A DNA stretch of 21,634 bases from Rhizaria sp. SCN 62-66 (lineage: Eukaryota; Rhizaria, unplaced). Under the pieces are notes generated by a model. It was not told the origin of the DNA. It made no database searches and saw only the letters and a program-made list of their open reading frames with translations. A program made the position numbers and the translations under genes. Below are positions 1 through 10,475 of this stretch, one piece after another. The stretch covers positions 1 to 21,634 of the forward strand of contig MEDY01000446.1 in the NCBI GenBank assembly GCA_001724265.1, given 5' to 3'. Numbering within the stretch: position 1 is the stretch's first letter; each line of letters begins with the position of its first letter.

Positions 1-66
1 GGATATCACATCGCGGATGAGTACGACCGATACCTAGTGTGCGGTGAGTTTGGAGCAGAGCAGTGA
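1..66 (+). CDS. possible 3' end of an upstream gene
   Basis: Reading from base 1 gives 21 sense codons (GYHIADEYDRYLVCGEFG and three more) followed by TGA. The composition is mixed and protein-like, and the sequence turns AT-rich just after the stop, as it does after other genes here. The stretch is too short to assign to a family. A GTGAGT donor-like sequence at about 43 means it could instead be an exon end followed by an intron. The start lies outside the window. Confidence 0.3.
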   Translation, partial: GYHIADEYDRYLVCGEFGAEQ

Positions 67-678
67 TTACACTGGCGGAAACCCGTTCGATTGACTGACG
101 AACTGACCTTCGTCAATTACTACTGAGCATAATGACTTTTTGTCGTTGATCGCTGCGTTAATACTGTCGCTCAGTTCATGATATCTGCCACAGTTCAGGT
201 TGAAACAGAGATATCTGTCACGAGTAACAAAAGTGGTGTTACACATGTATTAGCATCTGCTAAAAGAAAAAACAACTTGTCAATGCATGTTAAACTGTTT
301 CAAACGGTATATTTCATTTTAATTCATATATACACCGTTTTAGTCCATACTTCGAGTTAGATTTGAACTTTGTCGTGTGATAGTTGATTTGTGGTGGTGC
401 GTGTGAGGCCATTCTTCATCGCAACGATACCTCTGTCAAGCTTCACAAACTCCGTTAATTGGCGATTTGGAGTTAAAAATGGTATCTAAGTATATGTTCA
501 TGTGAATCAACTTAATTTTGTGATCAAAGATTGCGTATTCAGTGTGGAATGTACACTTTTGTACAACATTTTCCTTGACTCACCTCCATATTCTCGTTCG
601 TTTCTCCCCGTGCCGAGCTAGTTCTGGACTTCTTGAACTCCCGTGCGCTGTACTACAGTGCTTGATTGTCTGGCATTG
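67..678. other. intergenic and 5' flank, no gene seen
   Basis: This is AT-richer sequence. A 60-codon ORF at 178-360 has no GC bias and no recognisable motif, so I do not call it. The last 100 bases become pyrimidine-rich (around 580-620) and end in CTAG and ACAG, which could be a 5' UTR splice acceptor or simply the leader of the gene starting at 679. Confidence 0.5.
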
Positions 679-3252
679 ATGGATCCGGCTGAGGCACGCA
701 CCTTTCACGAATCACTGGCGGCGGTCTTGTCGCTGTCACCGAGTGTTTCTGACTTGCGTTTCCTTCAAAGTCGGCTAGCACAAGTTCAACTTCAACAAAG
801 TGAGCATGTGCCTGGATGCATTGAGCTTGACGCGTATTGGCTCTTGGTTAAGTGGCTTTGCTCATGCGGAGCCTTCGGGGACGACGTGTACTCAATGCGC
901 TTTGCCAGTCTGTACGTGTTATGGCTGCTCCGCTCTTCCCCGGCCAGCTGCGCTGCGCTTGCCGCGCGCGGAGCCGCTGGGGCGCTCTACCGCTGCATCG
1001 AGTACGAAGACTTCTGTGTGCACTCGGAGCTGCTGATCAAGACCGCAAGCATGTTTGCCGACGCGCACCCCGCGGGCGTGTTGCCCGTGGGCGAGCGCGC
1101 CGCCAGCCTGAGCGCGCTGCTCGCCTTGGCCGGCGACCTCGTCAACGGGCTCGAGAGCCTCAACGATCCCTCGACGGACGATGACGACGACGATGCTGAC
1201 GCCGACAGCGACTCCGACGACAACACCGACGAGGACGCTGACGAGGAGGACTCTCCCGCGGTTGCTGCGGTCAAGTCGGACCTCGTCGCCTGTCTGCTCG
1301 CGGCGGCGCGGCTGCTGCGGCACGGCCCGCCCCTGCCGCGCAAGACCGCGGGCGCGCTTCTTCTGCAGGTGCTGGGGCGCGCCGCTGCACAGTTTGCCTG
1401 CGACGCTGAGCGCCACCGCGCCATGCGTGGGGCGCTGGCGAGCACGCTGGCCAGCGCTGTTGGGGCCTGCGCGGTCCACTCGACTGACGCCGAGCCTCAC
1501 GCTGACGCTGTCGCTGTTACCGAGGCTGACGTTGAAGCCATGTTTGAGAACGGTCTCTTTGACTTTGCGTGGCGCATGCTGTTCCGCAACCTCGACCTCG
1601 GCCACTACAAACTGGCTTCCCACCAGCAACCCACGCCCGACGCGCTCGTGGCAGTGATGACACGCGTGGCCGCGCTGCCGACCGCGACGCTGGAGCGCGC
1701 CTTCACGCCGGCGCGCGTGGCGCTTGCGCACGCCGCGCCGAGCCGCTGGCGGCAACTGAGCGACGCCGCGCGGGCTGCACTCGGGGCCGCGCTCGTGCGG
1801 TTCGCGGCGGCCTCGCCCGCGCTTGCGGAACAGCTGCTGCGGAGCGGCGCTCTCCTTGCGGTGCTGCGGCGACTGGAGCACAACGTGCTGCCTTAGTACG
1901 CGCTCCAAGCCGGGCTCGCCGGGTGCGTCGCGCGGCACGCCGTGCGTCGGTTCGCTGCTGCAGGGGATCGCGCCGCGGCTGTTTGCGTTGCGGAGGAGCT
2001 ACTGCAGCACGACGCGGTTAAGTGCTGCGTGGCGGGGCTGGCCGCAGTCGTCTTTGGGGGTGACGCTCTTGGTGGCGACAGCGATGAGTTTGTTGGCAAT
2101 CTCACCGACATCTTGCGCGCACTGCGCGAACTTAGCGCTGCGGGCGGCGGGGCATTCTCGGCCTCGTTCGTGAAGGCGCGTGGGCCGCAGCTGCTCGATC
2201 TTGTGCGCTACAACACGCTCACGCAGCGAGATGGTCCCGCACTTCCGGAGCTCGCTCATCTCCAGACACAGCTGGCGTTACGTGGTATCACGTTACCAGT
2301 GACTCTACCAGAGGAGCAGCGCTGCATTGCGGTGGAGGACCTGCGCGCCTTCACTAAGGACGGCAGCGTGGACTGGGAGACGGCGTTCGACGCGCACCTG
2401 GCGTGCAGCCTCGAGGAAGGCGGCCACCCGCGCCGCGGGCGGAACATCGGGCGGGACGACTGGGCCGCGGACCCGGCCCCCGAGCGCGCTGCCGGTGCGC
2501 CGTCCGCGGCGGCGCTGGCACTGCTGCAGACGCGCGCCCGCGAGCGCGTGCTTCTCAACGCGCACTCCACGATGGATGTCACGGACGCGGTCTCGCTCGT
2601 GGCGCTGCAGACGGACATCTACGGCCCACCCGTCCACGGCCACATGATGTCTACGCTGCTGGTTGCGCCCGACGACGCGCGGCTGCCCAGCCACGCGATG
2701 CACTTTCGCGCGGGTATGGACCGCAGCTCCATCGGGTGGTACGTGCACCGCTGCTTCCGCCCGCCGGGGCAGCCCGCGGGGACCGCACTGCCGTATCTGG
2801 CGCTTCACAGCAAGCGTGCGCCCTGCGCTACGGGACCCATCGCGCCGGTGCCTGACGACATCGTCTACGGCGAGCACGCGCCCGCGGCGGCGGACGTTGA
2901 ATACGCTCCCGGTACAGTGCTGGTGCGGCCATGGGCCGTGCGGCCGGCCCCCAGCGTTGACGGCTGGGGCGCGAGCGACCTGCCCATGTTTCTCGTGTAC
3001 CGTCCGTGCGCGGCGAGTCTGCTGCCGGGCGCGGTGCCCGTCGGCCGCGTGGTGTCATGCACAGCGATGCATGACTGGAGCGACGACGGTGAGAATCACG
3101 CAGACGCTCCTGACGGGGCCGAGAGGCCGCTGTTCGACGAGACAATGCTCGCATGCTTGACTGCTCTCGCAGCGTGTGACCACTGCAGTCACGCCAATGG
3201 TGCAAATAGTCGGGCTCAGATTGGCATTCCATACTTTGAACCTCCGCCTTAA
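679..3252 (+). CDS. unknown helical protein with an in-frame UAG
   Basis: I do not recognise this protein. One frame runs from ATG 679 to TAA 3250-3252 (857 codons), broken only by TAG at 1894-1896 (codon 406). A TGA at 634 closes the frame upstream, so ATG 679 (MDPAEARTFHESL) is the first start. Residues 1-165 and about 195-560 are Leu/Ala-rich helices resembling an ARM/HEAT-type solenoid, which is inference from composition. Residues 166-191 form an Asp-rich acidic tract. The C-terminal 300 residues are mixed alpha/beta without a known motif. Base composition and frame are the same on both sides of the TAG, and helical sequence (YALQAGLAGCVARHAV) resumes at once, so I treat it as one gene. 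Two genes separated by a stop, or a pseudogene, are less likely. Confidence 0.7.
1894..1896 (+). other. in-frame UAG codon, likely sense
   Basis: The context is NVLP-UAG-YALQAGL. The same frame continues open for 451 further codons with the same GC-rich codon use. The preceding CTGCCTTAG also resembles a splice acceptor, but no AT-rich intron body precedes it. Confidence 0.65.
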
Positions 3253-5011
3253 AAACTTTGGCCTCCGACGACAAAGCTCCATATGAGTATGTGTACCAAC
3301 AGTACGTAATACATGTTTTAACGGAGCACGCCCTTCTCTTTTCGCTGTAATGAACGAATACATGTTGACATTGTTTTCATGAATAAATACACATTCATAT
3401 TCATATTTCACAAACATGTCAGCAAGATAGCTTCTTTCGCAGAGTCGGAATTCATAACCAGGTCAAGATAATAATTCATCACAGTGTAGCAGATACTGAT
3501 ACAACTTATCGTATGTATGCTAATAAGACATGTGTTTTGTGATGACAAAGAGCCAGCAGTAAAAACGACATCAAACTTATGTTTTGGAAGTGAAACGAGG
3601 TACATGTAGTGGGCATGCCTGCGTTTGTGTGTGTGTGCGCGCGTGGCTTGAGAGCAAGACACGAAGCTTGTGACAAGCGACACGAGTACACAACAGGCAA
3701 TGGAGCTACTTGCACGGGAGGTAGTGGCAAGTTTTAAAAAGTAAAAATAAAAAAACATGATTTGTTACAAAAATGCACATACTAGCAGCATGGGGAACGA
3801 AGGGGGAGATTATCCACGCATTGAGTGTTGAGGGAGCTGGTTGGGTGTGCCAATGCAAGTAAGCGTTGCATGATGCACACACCAGACGAGTCAAAACAAT
3901 CACACAAAAAAGAAACAACAGCAAACAACAGCAAAGCAAAACAGTGTTTGATGGAGATCACAAAGGATAATATGAAAAGAGAACAAAACAGAAGTGGTAG
4001 GAAAAAGAAAATGGAGACAAAGAAAGCTCCAATAACAACACGCGCGGATAACATCAACGTGTGAAGTACCAGTTACAAGCAGTGCACTGAAGAACAGAGG
4101 AAGTGTGTGTGTTCTAAGGATTAAACAAAAAAAAGCAAGCCAAAGCAACACAACAACCACTGCTGACAACAGCGAGACGATAAACAAGCGAAATTTTGAT
4201 TAGGCACAAAAGCAACAACACGCAAACAAGATGAATCAAGACGAAGAGGTGTTGACAAAGCACACAAATTTAACGCATGTCGTCGCGGGTTGTGCGACAA
4301 CAAGTGTACTACGAATAAAGAGGCTGTAGCCAAGCAGGCGTTGCATACAGTTGCTGTTGCGACGCCCGTATAAAAACAGAGAAGAAACCGCGGTTCACGG
4401 AAGCGATTCACACGCACACACACACGCCGCCGCGGCGGTCCACGACCTGCGTTTACTCAGTCTGCCAGCCAGTCAGCTAGTCAGTCTGCCATTCGGCCTG
4501 AGAGTAAGTCTATCTGTCTGATGGTCAGGCCGCGGGCTTGCTCAGTCTCGGCGCCCGTGGCGCGCAACAACGAAGACAAGGACGCGGGCGATGCTAAGAA
4601 AACAGAAGTGGGAAAGCGGAAGGCAGACGACGGAGCAGACAAGGGCGAGATGGGTGTAGAGAGAGCGAGAGCGAGCAAGGGGCTGGGACACACACGCATA
4701 AACAGGCACGCGAGAGAGCACTCGCGCGCGCGGGGGAGTGTGATCTCACAACATAAGGGAAATTTGGGTGAAGGAATATAGTAATGAGGGAAATGGCATG
4801 AAGCCAAATCAGGATCAAATCTCAAAAACACACACACAAACACTCACAAAACATGCGGACAGAACAGCACGAGAGCGTCGTCAGCTATCAGCTAGCTGTC
4901 TGCTCTTTACGCCGTCCGCCGCAGAGACGACGGTACGATGTTACATATTACATAGATCGCTCGCTCTGCGGAGTTTGTGGAGTCCGTGCGTGGCCTTTAA
5001 GTTAAGCTGCC
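3253..5011. other. convergent intergenic spacer
   Basis: This stretch lies between the 3' ends of two convergent genes. No convincing gene was found; ORFs of 75-120 codons on both strands are low-complexity and share no features with the real genes. From about 3880 to 4320 the plus strand is strongly A-rich (32 A against 6 T in 3901-3960). There are short TG/CG and CA tracts near 3627-3650, 4410-4425 and 4829-4850. At 4457-4492 a CAGTCTGCC motif occurs twice within an imperfect CAGTC-rich repeat. The stretch 4520-4750 is GC-richer and, read on the minus strand, pyrimidine-rich, so it may belong to the 3' UTR of the KH gene. Confidence 0.5.
3382..3387 (+). terminator. AATAAA polyadenylation signal
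   Basis: A canonical hexamer lies 130 nt after the TAA at 3252. The same spacing (130-143 nt) recurs after two other plus-strand genes, which supports 3252 as the true end of the UAG-containing gene. Confidence 0.6.
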
Positions 5012-6827
5012 TTAGGCCTGCTTAACCTCGACAACCTACTGGGCCTGCGCCTGTGCCTGAGCCGCGGACATTTGCGGCGCGGAGGCCGCAGCCCTGTGCG
5101 CGGAGACTGAGGCGTGGGATGCGTGGGACCCGTGGTATGCATGCTTGCCAGAGGACGGCAGCCGCTGCGCATGCTGGTGTTGATACTGCTGCTGCTGCTG
5201 CTGCTGGTGACTGTAGTGGCCGTGTTGCTGGTGGCTGTAGCTGTTGTGCTGCTGGTTGTAGTGGCCGTGTTGCTGCTGGTACTGGTTCTGGTAGCGCTGC
5301 ACATGCTGCTGCTGCTGCACATGCTGCTGCTGCGGCTGCTCCTGATGCGCCGACAACGCGTCAGGGCTCACACCGGCACCGGCACCGGCACCAGCGGCGG
5401 CGGCAGCGATTTGCTGTTGCTGCTGCATGTTGTGGATGTGGTGCTGCACGGCCATGATCTCGTGCGGAATGCTCGTCACCACGCCCTGGCCACTGACGCC
5501 ACCGAGGCCGTTAAGGCCGCCAAAGCCGCTGAGGGGCGCCAGCAGCGGCGAGCCCTGGCTGAGCGGCGACCCGCGGTTCAGAGGGGAGCTGTGCAGCGGC
5601 GAGCCGCCCTGGCCCCGGCCGGGGGACGGCACGGGCGACGGCGCAGACGACTGAGACTGAGACTGAGTAAGTGCAGAGTTGACTGTCGCAGCAGGGGGCG
5701 CGTCGCGGGGGCGGCGGATGCGCCCCGTGGCGACGAGCGCGCCGACGACCGAGAGCACGAGGTCCTCTGCGAGCGCGACGCAGCGCGGGGAGCCGTGGAT
5801 CATCACGTGGTGCACGTAGGGGTCCGCGACGTCGGGCGCGACCGTGACGGCGCACAGCGCGGCGGTGCGCACGGCCTTCAGCCCGGCGCCCGCGCGGCCG
5901 ATGACAGCGCCCACGGCCGCGGTAGGGATGCCAAAGCGGCGCACCGTGACCGTGGGCATGGTGGGCACGCCGTTGACCACGAGCGCGGGCGGGTACGGCG
6001 CCGTCAGCGGCAGCGCGCCGTTGCCCGGCACGTAGGGCGCGAAGCGCTCGCCGCGCCGGTCGCGCTGCAGCGCCACGATCTCGGCCGTGATGCGCGGGAT
6101 GAGGGTGAGTAGCGCGACGCGGACCGACGTGGGCGTGCCCGTGACCGTGACGCAGACCTCAGAGCTGTGCGGCAGCGGCTCCGTGCCCGTCTTAATCACC
6201 GCGCCCGTCTCGTACTGGATGCGCTGCACCGTGCTGCCGTCGCGGCCGATGATCGCGCCCACGGCGGGCCGGTGCACAAGCATGCAGAAGGACGCCATCG
6301 ACGCGGGTGTCACCGCCTCGCCGCGCGCAGCCGCCTTGATGCTCATGCACATCGTCGCCACGTGCACCGCGGCCTCGACCTGGTTGATCAGCGGTGCGTT
6401 GATCACCAGCACTCGGTCTTGGATGATGCGCGCAATCGTTTGGTTCTCGGGGGCTTTGAGCACACTCAACACGACACCGCAGGCGTCGCGCAACGCAGAC
6501 ACAGCGGCGCCGCGCTTGCCGATAACTGCACCGATGTGATCGCGGTCAACTGAAACAAAACAAAACAAGTGGAAATAAAAGGATTGGTTAGATGGAGTTA
6601 CAAAGATAGTATGCAAAATTGGCAGCACTAGTCATGTCAAAAAAGGGAAAGAAGCACGGGCCAAGGAGTTGCTTGCGGCAATCGCATGCCTCACAAAAGC
6701 AAGCATACAGGCTTAAAATAAAGGAGAGTTGACAAAAATTGAGTGGAATCAGATTTAAAAGCGTACCTAAAGCACGAATGCTGAAGTTAGTCTTGGGTGC
6801 GGCAGCAAACTGCGGGGTTATCGACAT
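5012..6827 (-). CDS. triple KH-domain RNA-binding protein (PCBP/hnRNP K-like)
   Basis: Two exons: complement(6767-6827) and complement(5012-6549). Joining them across the phase-1 intron gives SIRALVDRDHIGAVIGKRG, the expected start of a KH domain, which supports the splice. Three KH domains carry GxxG loops GKRG (31-34), GRDG (122-125) and GRAG (238-241). This arrangement is known from the PCBP/hnRNP K/Nova group, which binds single-stranded C- or pyrimidine-rich RNA or DNA. Residues 300-524 are Ser/Pro/Gly- and then Gln/His/Tyr-rich with long Gln runs, resembling a prion-like disordered tail. The conventional stop would be TAG at 5036-5038, but the frame continues as VVEVKQA to TAA at 5012-5014. 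I extend to the TAA because UAG appears to be sense elsewhere; ending at 5036 is the alternative. Total is 532 residues if extended. Confidence 0.88.
5036..5038 (-). other. in-frame UAG near the KH-protein C-terminus
   Basis: The context is QAQAQAQ-UAG-VVEVKQA-UAA. Taken alone this could be the genuine stop, because a 7-codon extension is expected fairly often by chance. It counts only as supporting evidence beside the other three UAG sites. Confidence 0.45.
5186..5336 (-). repeat. CAG-rich polyglutamine-coding tract
   Basis: Read on the plus strand this begins with seven perfect CTG units (5186-5206), followed by interrupted CTG/GTG/TAG-like units to about 5336. On the coding strand it encodes Gln runs with His/Tyr interruptions. 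Such tracts are prone to length variation. Confidence 0.75.
6550..6766 (-). other. intron 1 of the KH-protein gene
   Basis: The donor is G|GTACGC and the acceptor is TTTTGTTTCAG, in phase 1, 217 nt long. It is AT-rich compared with the flanking exons. Removing it restores a continuous KH1 domain. Confidence 0.85.
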
Positions 6828-6861
6828 GTTTGATATTTTGCTTAGAGAAGCGACACGGAGT

Positions 6862-7181
6862 CTGCAGAAGAGGGAGACAAAAGAGAACAGTTAGCGCCTA
6901 TCTCGAAAATCCCCATGCATAATTGAAAGATAAGATAGATTATTCGCTGGAATTACTCGGTAATGCTAAAATATGCATCCGGCGCGCGTGTTTAAAGCAG
7001 TATGCATCCGCAAAAGATGTTTACTTCTCGGCCTTCGCCGACCAGTACCCAGTTCCGAGGGCAGTGCTCACAGTCAGTTAGGTCGAAATTGTGGTGGAGC
7101 GCGGAAAGCAATCTTCAGAGACACAGCTAACTCATAGTGCAAATTAAGCAAGGGATTGTGGTATTATGTAATATTTCGTAC
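6862..7181 (-). other. candidate 5' UTR intron of the KH-protein gene
   Basis: On the minus strand, 34 bases before the ATG, a polypyrimidine tract ends in CTCTTCTGCAG with a CTAAC branch-like motif 25-30 bases upstream. A GGTACGA donor, the type used by other introns here, lies at 7181, and a GGTAAG at about 7371 is an alternative. The intron is non-coding, so there is no frame test. Confidence 0.3.
6972..7010. repeat. direct repeat of TATGCATCCG
   Basis: Two identical 10-mers lie at 6972-6981 and 7001-7010, start to start 29 bases apart, upstream of the KH gene. Related TGCAT words occur near 6915 and 7269. This could be a regulatory element pair, but nothing shows what binds it. Confidence 0.35.
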
Positions 7182-8640
7182 CTAATTAAAAGATTGGATC
7201 TTTCCCGATTTCTCTGAATTACCTTCAAATCCCTACCGTAAGCTCAGCAGCAGAAATGTCCAAGAAAAATGCATACTGTCACGGTGTGGGGCACCAAAAG
7301 TAGATCACGCAGTTCATGAGGGAAAACCGTACACAAAGTGTGCTAGAATATGCTGAGGTCAAATTTCTTACCGTGATTACATGATCTTGTTAAGGTATGT
7401 GTGGTCAAAGTTCATCCCAAAAGAAGCGTTGCGACCGCATCTGCAGGCTGCATAGACGAGGCATAATCACACGAAGAAGTCTACGTGGCAATGTCTTAAT
7501 AGCACCAAGACTCTTCGCATTCGTTAAACCGCACTCAGTGAATTGATATGGGAAAAAAGAGGTGCGTCTCTGGTTGATTAAGTGTAACAAGGCTAGTTCG
7601 AAGGTCTGACACTCAGCTTGAAGCAATGTCAATCGAAACTGTAATAAGATCGAATCGGAATACAAATAAGTTATGGTATACATAACATGGGCATCAATGC
7701 TGGATTGCACTGAAAGATTGTCATTATGATGTTTACTTAAGATACACCAGTTCTAGATTTAGGATGTTAGTGGGTTTGAGCGACGAAGATGACGTGATGA
7801 AGGGTTAGAATCACAAAACGAAGAGCTTTGAAAACGAAATTGAAGATACAATCATTAATCAAAGCTTGAATTGCACAACATATAATTGAGGCAAGTATAC
7901 GCGCATGATTGACTGATTGTTGTAAGAGAAACATGCAGTGGGCCTCATGCTATAACCACCAAGCGTTCCAGATGAACAGTATATAGAGTCACAGAACAGA
8001 AGCCATAAAATATGTCTTCAAAATATGTGTGTAATTAGCGCATTCTCATATCATGTTATGCGTACGCATCATAATGGCATTGTTGTGCCGCACAAACCTT
8101 CCCAGTGTGTAGATGGAGGGAGTGAATCTTCTTATCGGCATGCCGATTTTAGTCGAAGCGATTTAAGAAAGAAAAGGCGCAATACTGGGACAAACAAGTT
8201 TTTGCTCAGAAATAAAAACACATCATTGAGCAAGAGTCAACGTCCAGCAGTGTTTTTCAACGGCATGGGCGAGCGTAATCTAAACTTTCTTTTCCTCCGA
8301 CAAGCCTCTTCTGTTTCTCCCTTTGCTCAGAGCCCGGGACCGTTGGGTGTGACTGACGTCAGTACAAAACAAGAGCTGGACGTGGCCGTGTTCATCAAGA
8401 CGAAGCTGTACCACCCAGGCAGTATATCATTTGCGTTGGTGTACATAATACGTTTATTATAGCTTCTGCAGATATCGTCTGCGCCCACTAACCTATGGTC
8501 CGTCAACACCCAAGTCTCCTTTGTTACTCCCCTTCTGCATGCTCGCCCAAAGCCCCCTAGCTCACACACAGCTCACTTTTCCTGTTCGTTTCTACCCCGT
8601 AGGGCAACACACACAACCCGTCTCCGGTCCTATTGTACGT

Positions 8641-8686
8641 CTGATCTCTGTCTCTGCTTCTGTCTCTGCCTCTCGCGTCTCTGAAA
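8641..8686 (+). promoter_or_regulatory. pyrimidine-rich leader before the start codon
   Basis: A run of TCTCTG/TCTGTC words directly precedes AAAATGG at 8684-8690. It is probably the 5' leader or initiator region of the gene starting at 8687. No TATA box is evident close by. Confidence 0.4.
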
Positions 8687-10475
8687 ATGGCTCTGCCAGT
8701 CCGCCTCATGTCACAACTCATGTCTCGTCACTCACGCTTCACCCCTTTTACCCCGCTTGCACCCCGCCACAGGGCCGGCGACACCTTCATGGTGACGCCG
8801 ATGTTTAACTCGTCGAAGCAGTCGAGCCTGGAGGCGTTCGACGAGGCCTTCGGCTCGGACCACGAAGACGATGTCGCGCTCTCCGCCCGCGGTGACGGTG
8901 ACGCCGCGGGCTCCCCAGGGGACGACCTCGACGGGCTCGGCGCAGCGGCTGCGGCTGGGGACATCGAGGAGGAGCGCAAGCAGGCACAGGCCGCCAAGGC
9001 CAAAGCAGAGGCGAAGGCGGAGGCCGACGCAAAGGCCAAGGCTAAGGCTGATACGAAGGCCGCGGCGGAGGCCAAAGAGAAGGCTGATGCCGACGCGAAG
9101 GCTAAGGCCAAGGCCGAAGCCAAGGTCAAGGCCGAGGCTGAGGAGAAGGCCAAAGACAAGGCCAAGGCCGACGCAAAGGCCGACGCAAAAGCCAAGGCCG
9201 AGACTGAGGAGAAGGCCAAGGCCCAGGCGAAGGCTGACGCGAAGGTCAAGGCAGACGCCGACACCAAGGCTGAAGCCGCCGCCAAAGCCAAGGCTAAGGC
9301 CGACGCCGCTGCCGATGCCAAGGCCGACGCCGCTGCTACTTCTGCTGCTGCGCCAGCGAACGACAGCATGAGCGCCAGCGCCAGCGCCAGCGCGGACGGC
9401 ACGGCGGCGCGCGACACGACGCGCGACTTGGTGCCGCTGCGGCTGGCCTCGACGGGCGCCGCCGCGGCCGCCGCGGGCGGCTTCGTGGAGCGTCTACCGC
9501 TGCGGCCCGTGGACTGCCCCGCACTCGCCGCGCTTGTCGGCGCTGAGGCCGCCGCCGCATTCGACAAGCTCCTCGCCAGCGCCAGCGCCAGCGCCAGCGC
9601 CAACAGCGGCGCCGACGCCGACGCCGAGGCCGGCAAGGCTGCGGCCGAGGCTGCGGCTGCGGCTGCGGCTGCTGCTGCGCGGGCGGCGCGCGCGGCGCCG
9701 GTGTCCCCGCTGGCGGCGCCGCTGCGGCTGCGACTGCTTGTGCGCAACATGCGTCCGCTGGGCGGGCTCGCGCGTCCCGCCGTGGGGCTGTTTCTCCTCC
9801 GCGCGGCCGCGGGGGGCCGGCCCGCGGTGGCGGCCGTGGCGGCGGCGCCAGGGACGCCTGCGTTCCCGCTGCCAGGCGCGACCGGGCTGCTCTCAGAGCC
9901 CGCGCTCGCGGAGCCCGCCGCCGAGGCCTGGGCCAAGCTCAACGCGAGTAGCAGCGCCCCCAACGCCAGCGCGAGCGCCAGCGGCAGCGCGAGCGCTGGC
10001 GGCGACGAGCTGGCGGGGCTGACGTGGCTGCTGGCCGTGGTGTCGGAGCAGCGCGTGCTGGCCGTGGCGCGGGTGCCCGCGCGCGCGCTCGCCGACCGCG
10101 TCGGCGCAATCGCCGCCAAGACGCGCGAGCTGCGGGCTGCTGCGGCAGCCGCAGCGCCGCTCTCATTCAAGCGCGACTGCCAGGTACGCGAGATCACAGA
10201 TGTCACACATGTGTGATGATTGATGATGCGATGATGATGTGTATTGTTCGTATTCGAGTGGAATCTTCGACTATTCGGATCATATCTTGATGTATTACGC
10301 CAACATGAAACGAAAGGATGATGTTATATTCACATTTAACTTTATTCGCTGTGTTATGTTTCTCCTTTTTCTTGTGTAGCACCCATCGAACGACACCGAG
10401 TGGGCTGGCATTTTCGCCGGCGAAGGGCTTCACTTCCTGATTGAGCCCGAGATCCCGGTCGATGACGCCGCCTAA
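8687..10475 (+). CDS. unknown protein with long Lys/Ala helix repeat
   Basis: Exons 8687-10183 and 10380-10475 join in phase 0 (…FKRDCQ|HPSNDTEW) and end in TAA, 530 residues. I do not recognise the family. The ATG at 8687 follows AAA and an in-frame TGA at 8642. The first 35 residues are basic with no acidic residue, so they might be a targeting peptide. An alternative start at 8790 (MVTPMFNSS) follows an acceptor-like CCGCCACAG. Residues 40-80 are acidic. Residues 95-220 repeat AKA/EAK/ADAK units as a charged single helix or coiled coil, similar in style to TolA-type helices (composition only, not homology). Residues 220-420 hold Ala/Ser runs. The last 110 residues (LTWLLAVVSEQRVLAVARV … AGIFAGEGLHFLI) look like a small folded domain. 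Confidence 0.75.
8970..9345 (+). repeat. degenerate GCCAAGGCC / GCCGACGCC repeat
   Basis: Short codon-level repeats encode alternating Lys, Ala, Asp and Glu (AKAKAEAKAEADAKAKA style). Units vary in order and in synonymous codons, so this is an old expanded repeat and not a recent perfect duplication. Confidence 0.75.
10184..10379 (+). other. intron of the Lys/Ala-repeat gene
   Basis: The donor is CAG|GTACGC and the acceptor is CTTGTGTAG|C, 196 nt, AT-rich, phase 0. Reading through it would end the protein at TGA 10214-10216. Splicing instead adds 31 coding-like residues and a TAA. Confidence 0.8.

Larger units (their letters stand above)
6828..8686. other. divergent intergenic region
   Basis: This holds the upstream regions of the KH gene (minus) and the Lys/Ala-repeat gene (plus). 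It is AT-rich overall. ORFs of 101 codons (7405-7710, -) and 145 codons (8025-8462, +) lack the GC-rich codon use of the confident genes and show no motif. No tRNA-like cloverleaf was recognised. The last 200 bases are markedly pyrimidine-rich. Confidence 0.5.

Noticed and set aside
1859-1896. Very short intron removing the UAG at 1894 (GTGCTG…CTTAG)
   Set aside because: It would be about 36 nt and GC-rich, whereas all supported introns are 169-339 nt and AT-rich. It remains the main alternative to test with RNA.
4481-4843. ORFs on both strands (4521-4781 +, 4481-4843 -)
   Set aside because: They are low-complexity, with no motif and no codon bias, and are more likely 3' UTR or spacer.
7024-7041. 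CTTCTCGGCCTT matching the 5' end of U2 snRNA, with a TCGGC/GCCGA hairpin
   Set aside because: The match ends after 12 bases; the GTAGTA branch-pairing segment and an Sm site are absent, so it is probably chance.
7590-7612. AGTTCGAAGGTCT, resembling a tRNA T-loop
   Set aside because: No matching acceptor stem, D-loop or anticodon arm could be laid out around it.
8025-8684. 145-codon ORF that would extend to 220 codons if UAG is sense
   Set aside because: Codon use is AT-rich, unlike all confident genes, and the extension is a pyrimidine-rich leader where stops are rare by composition.
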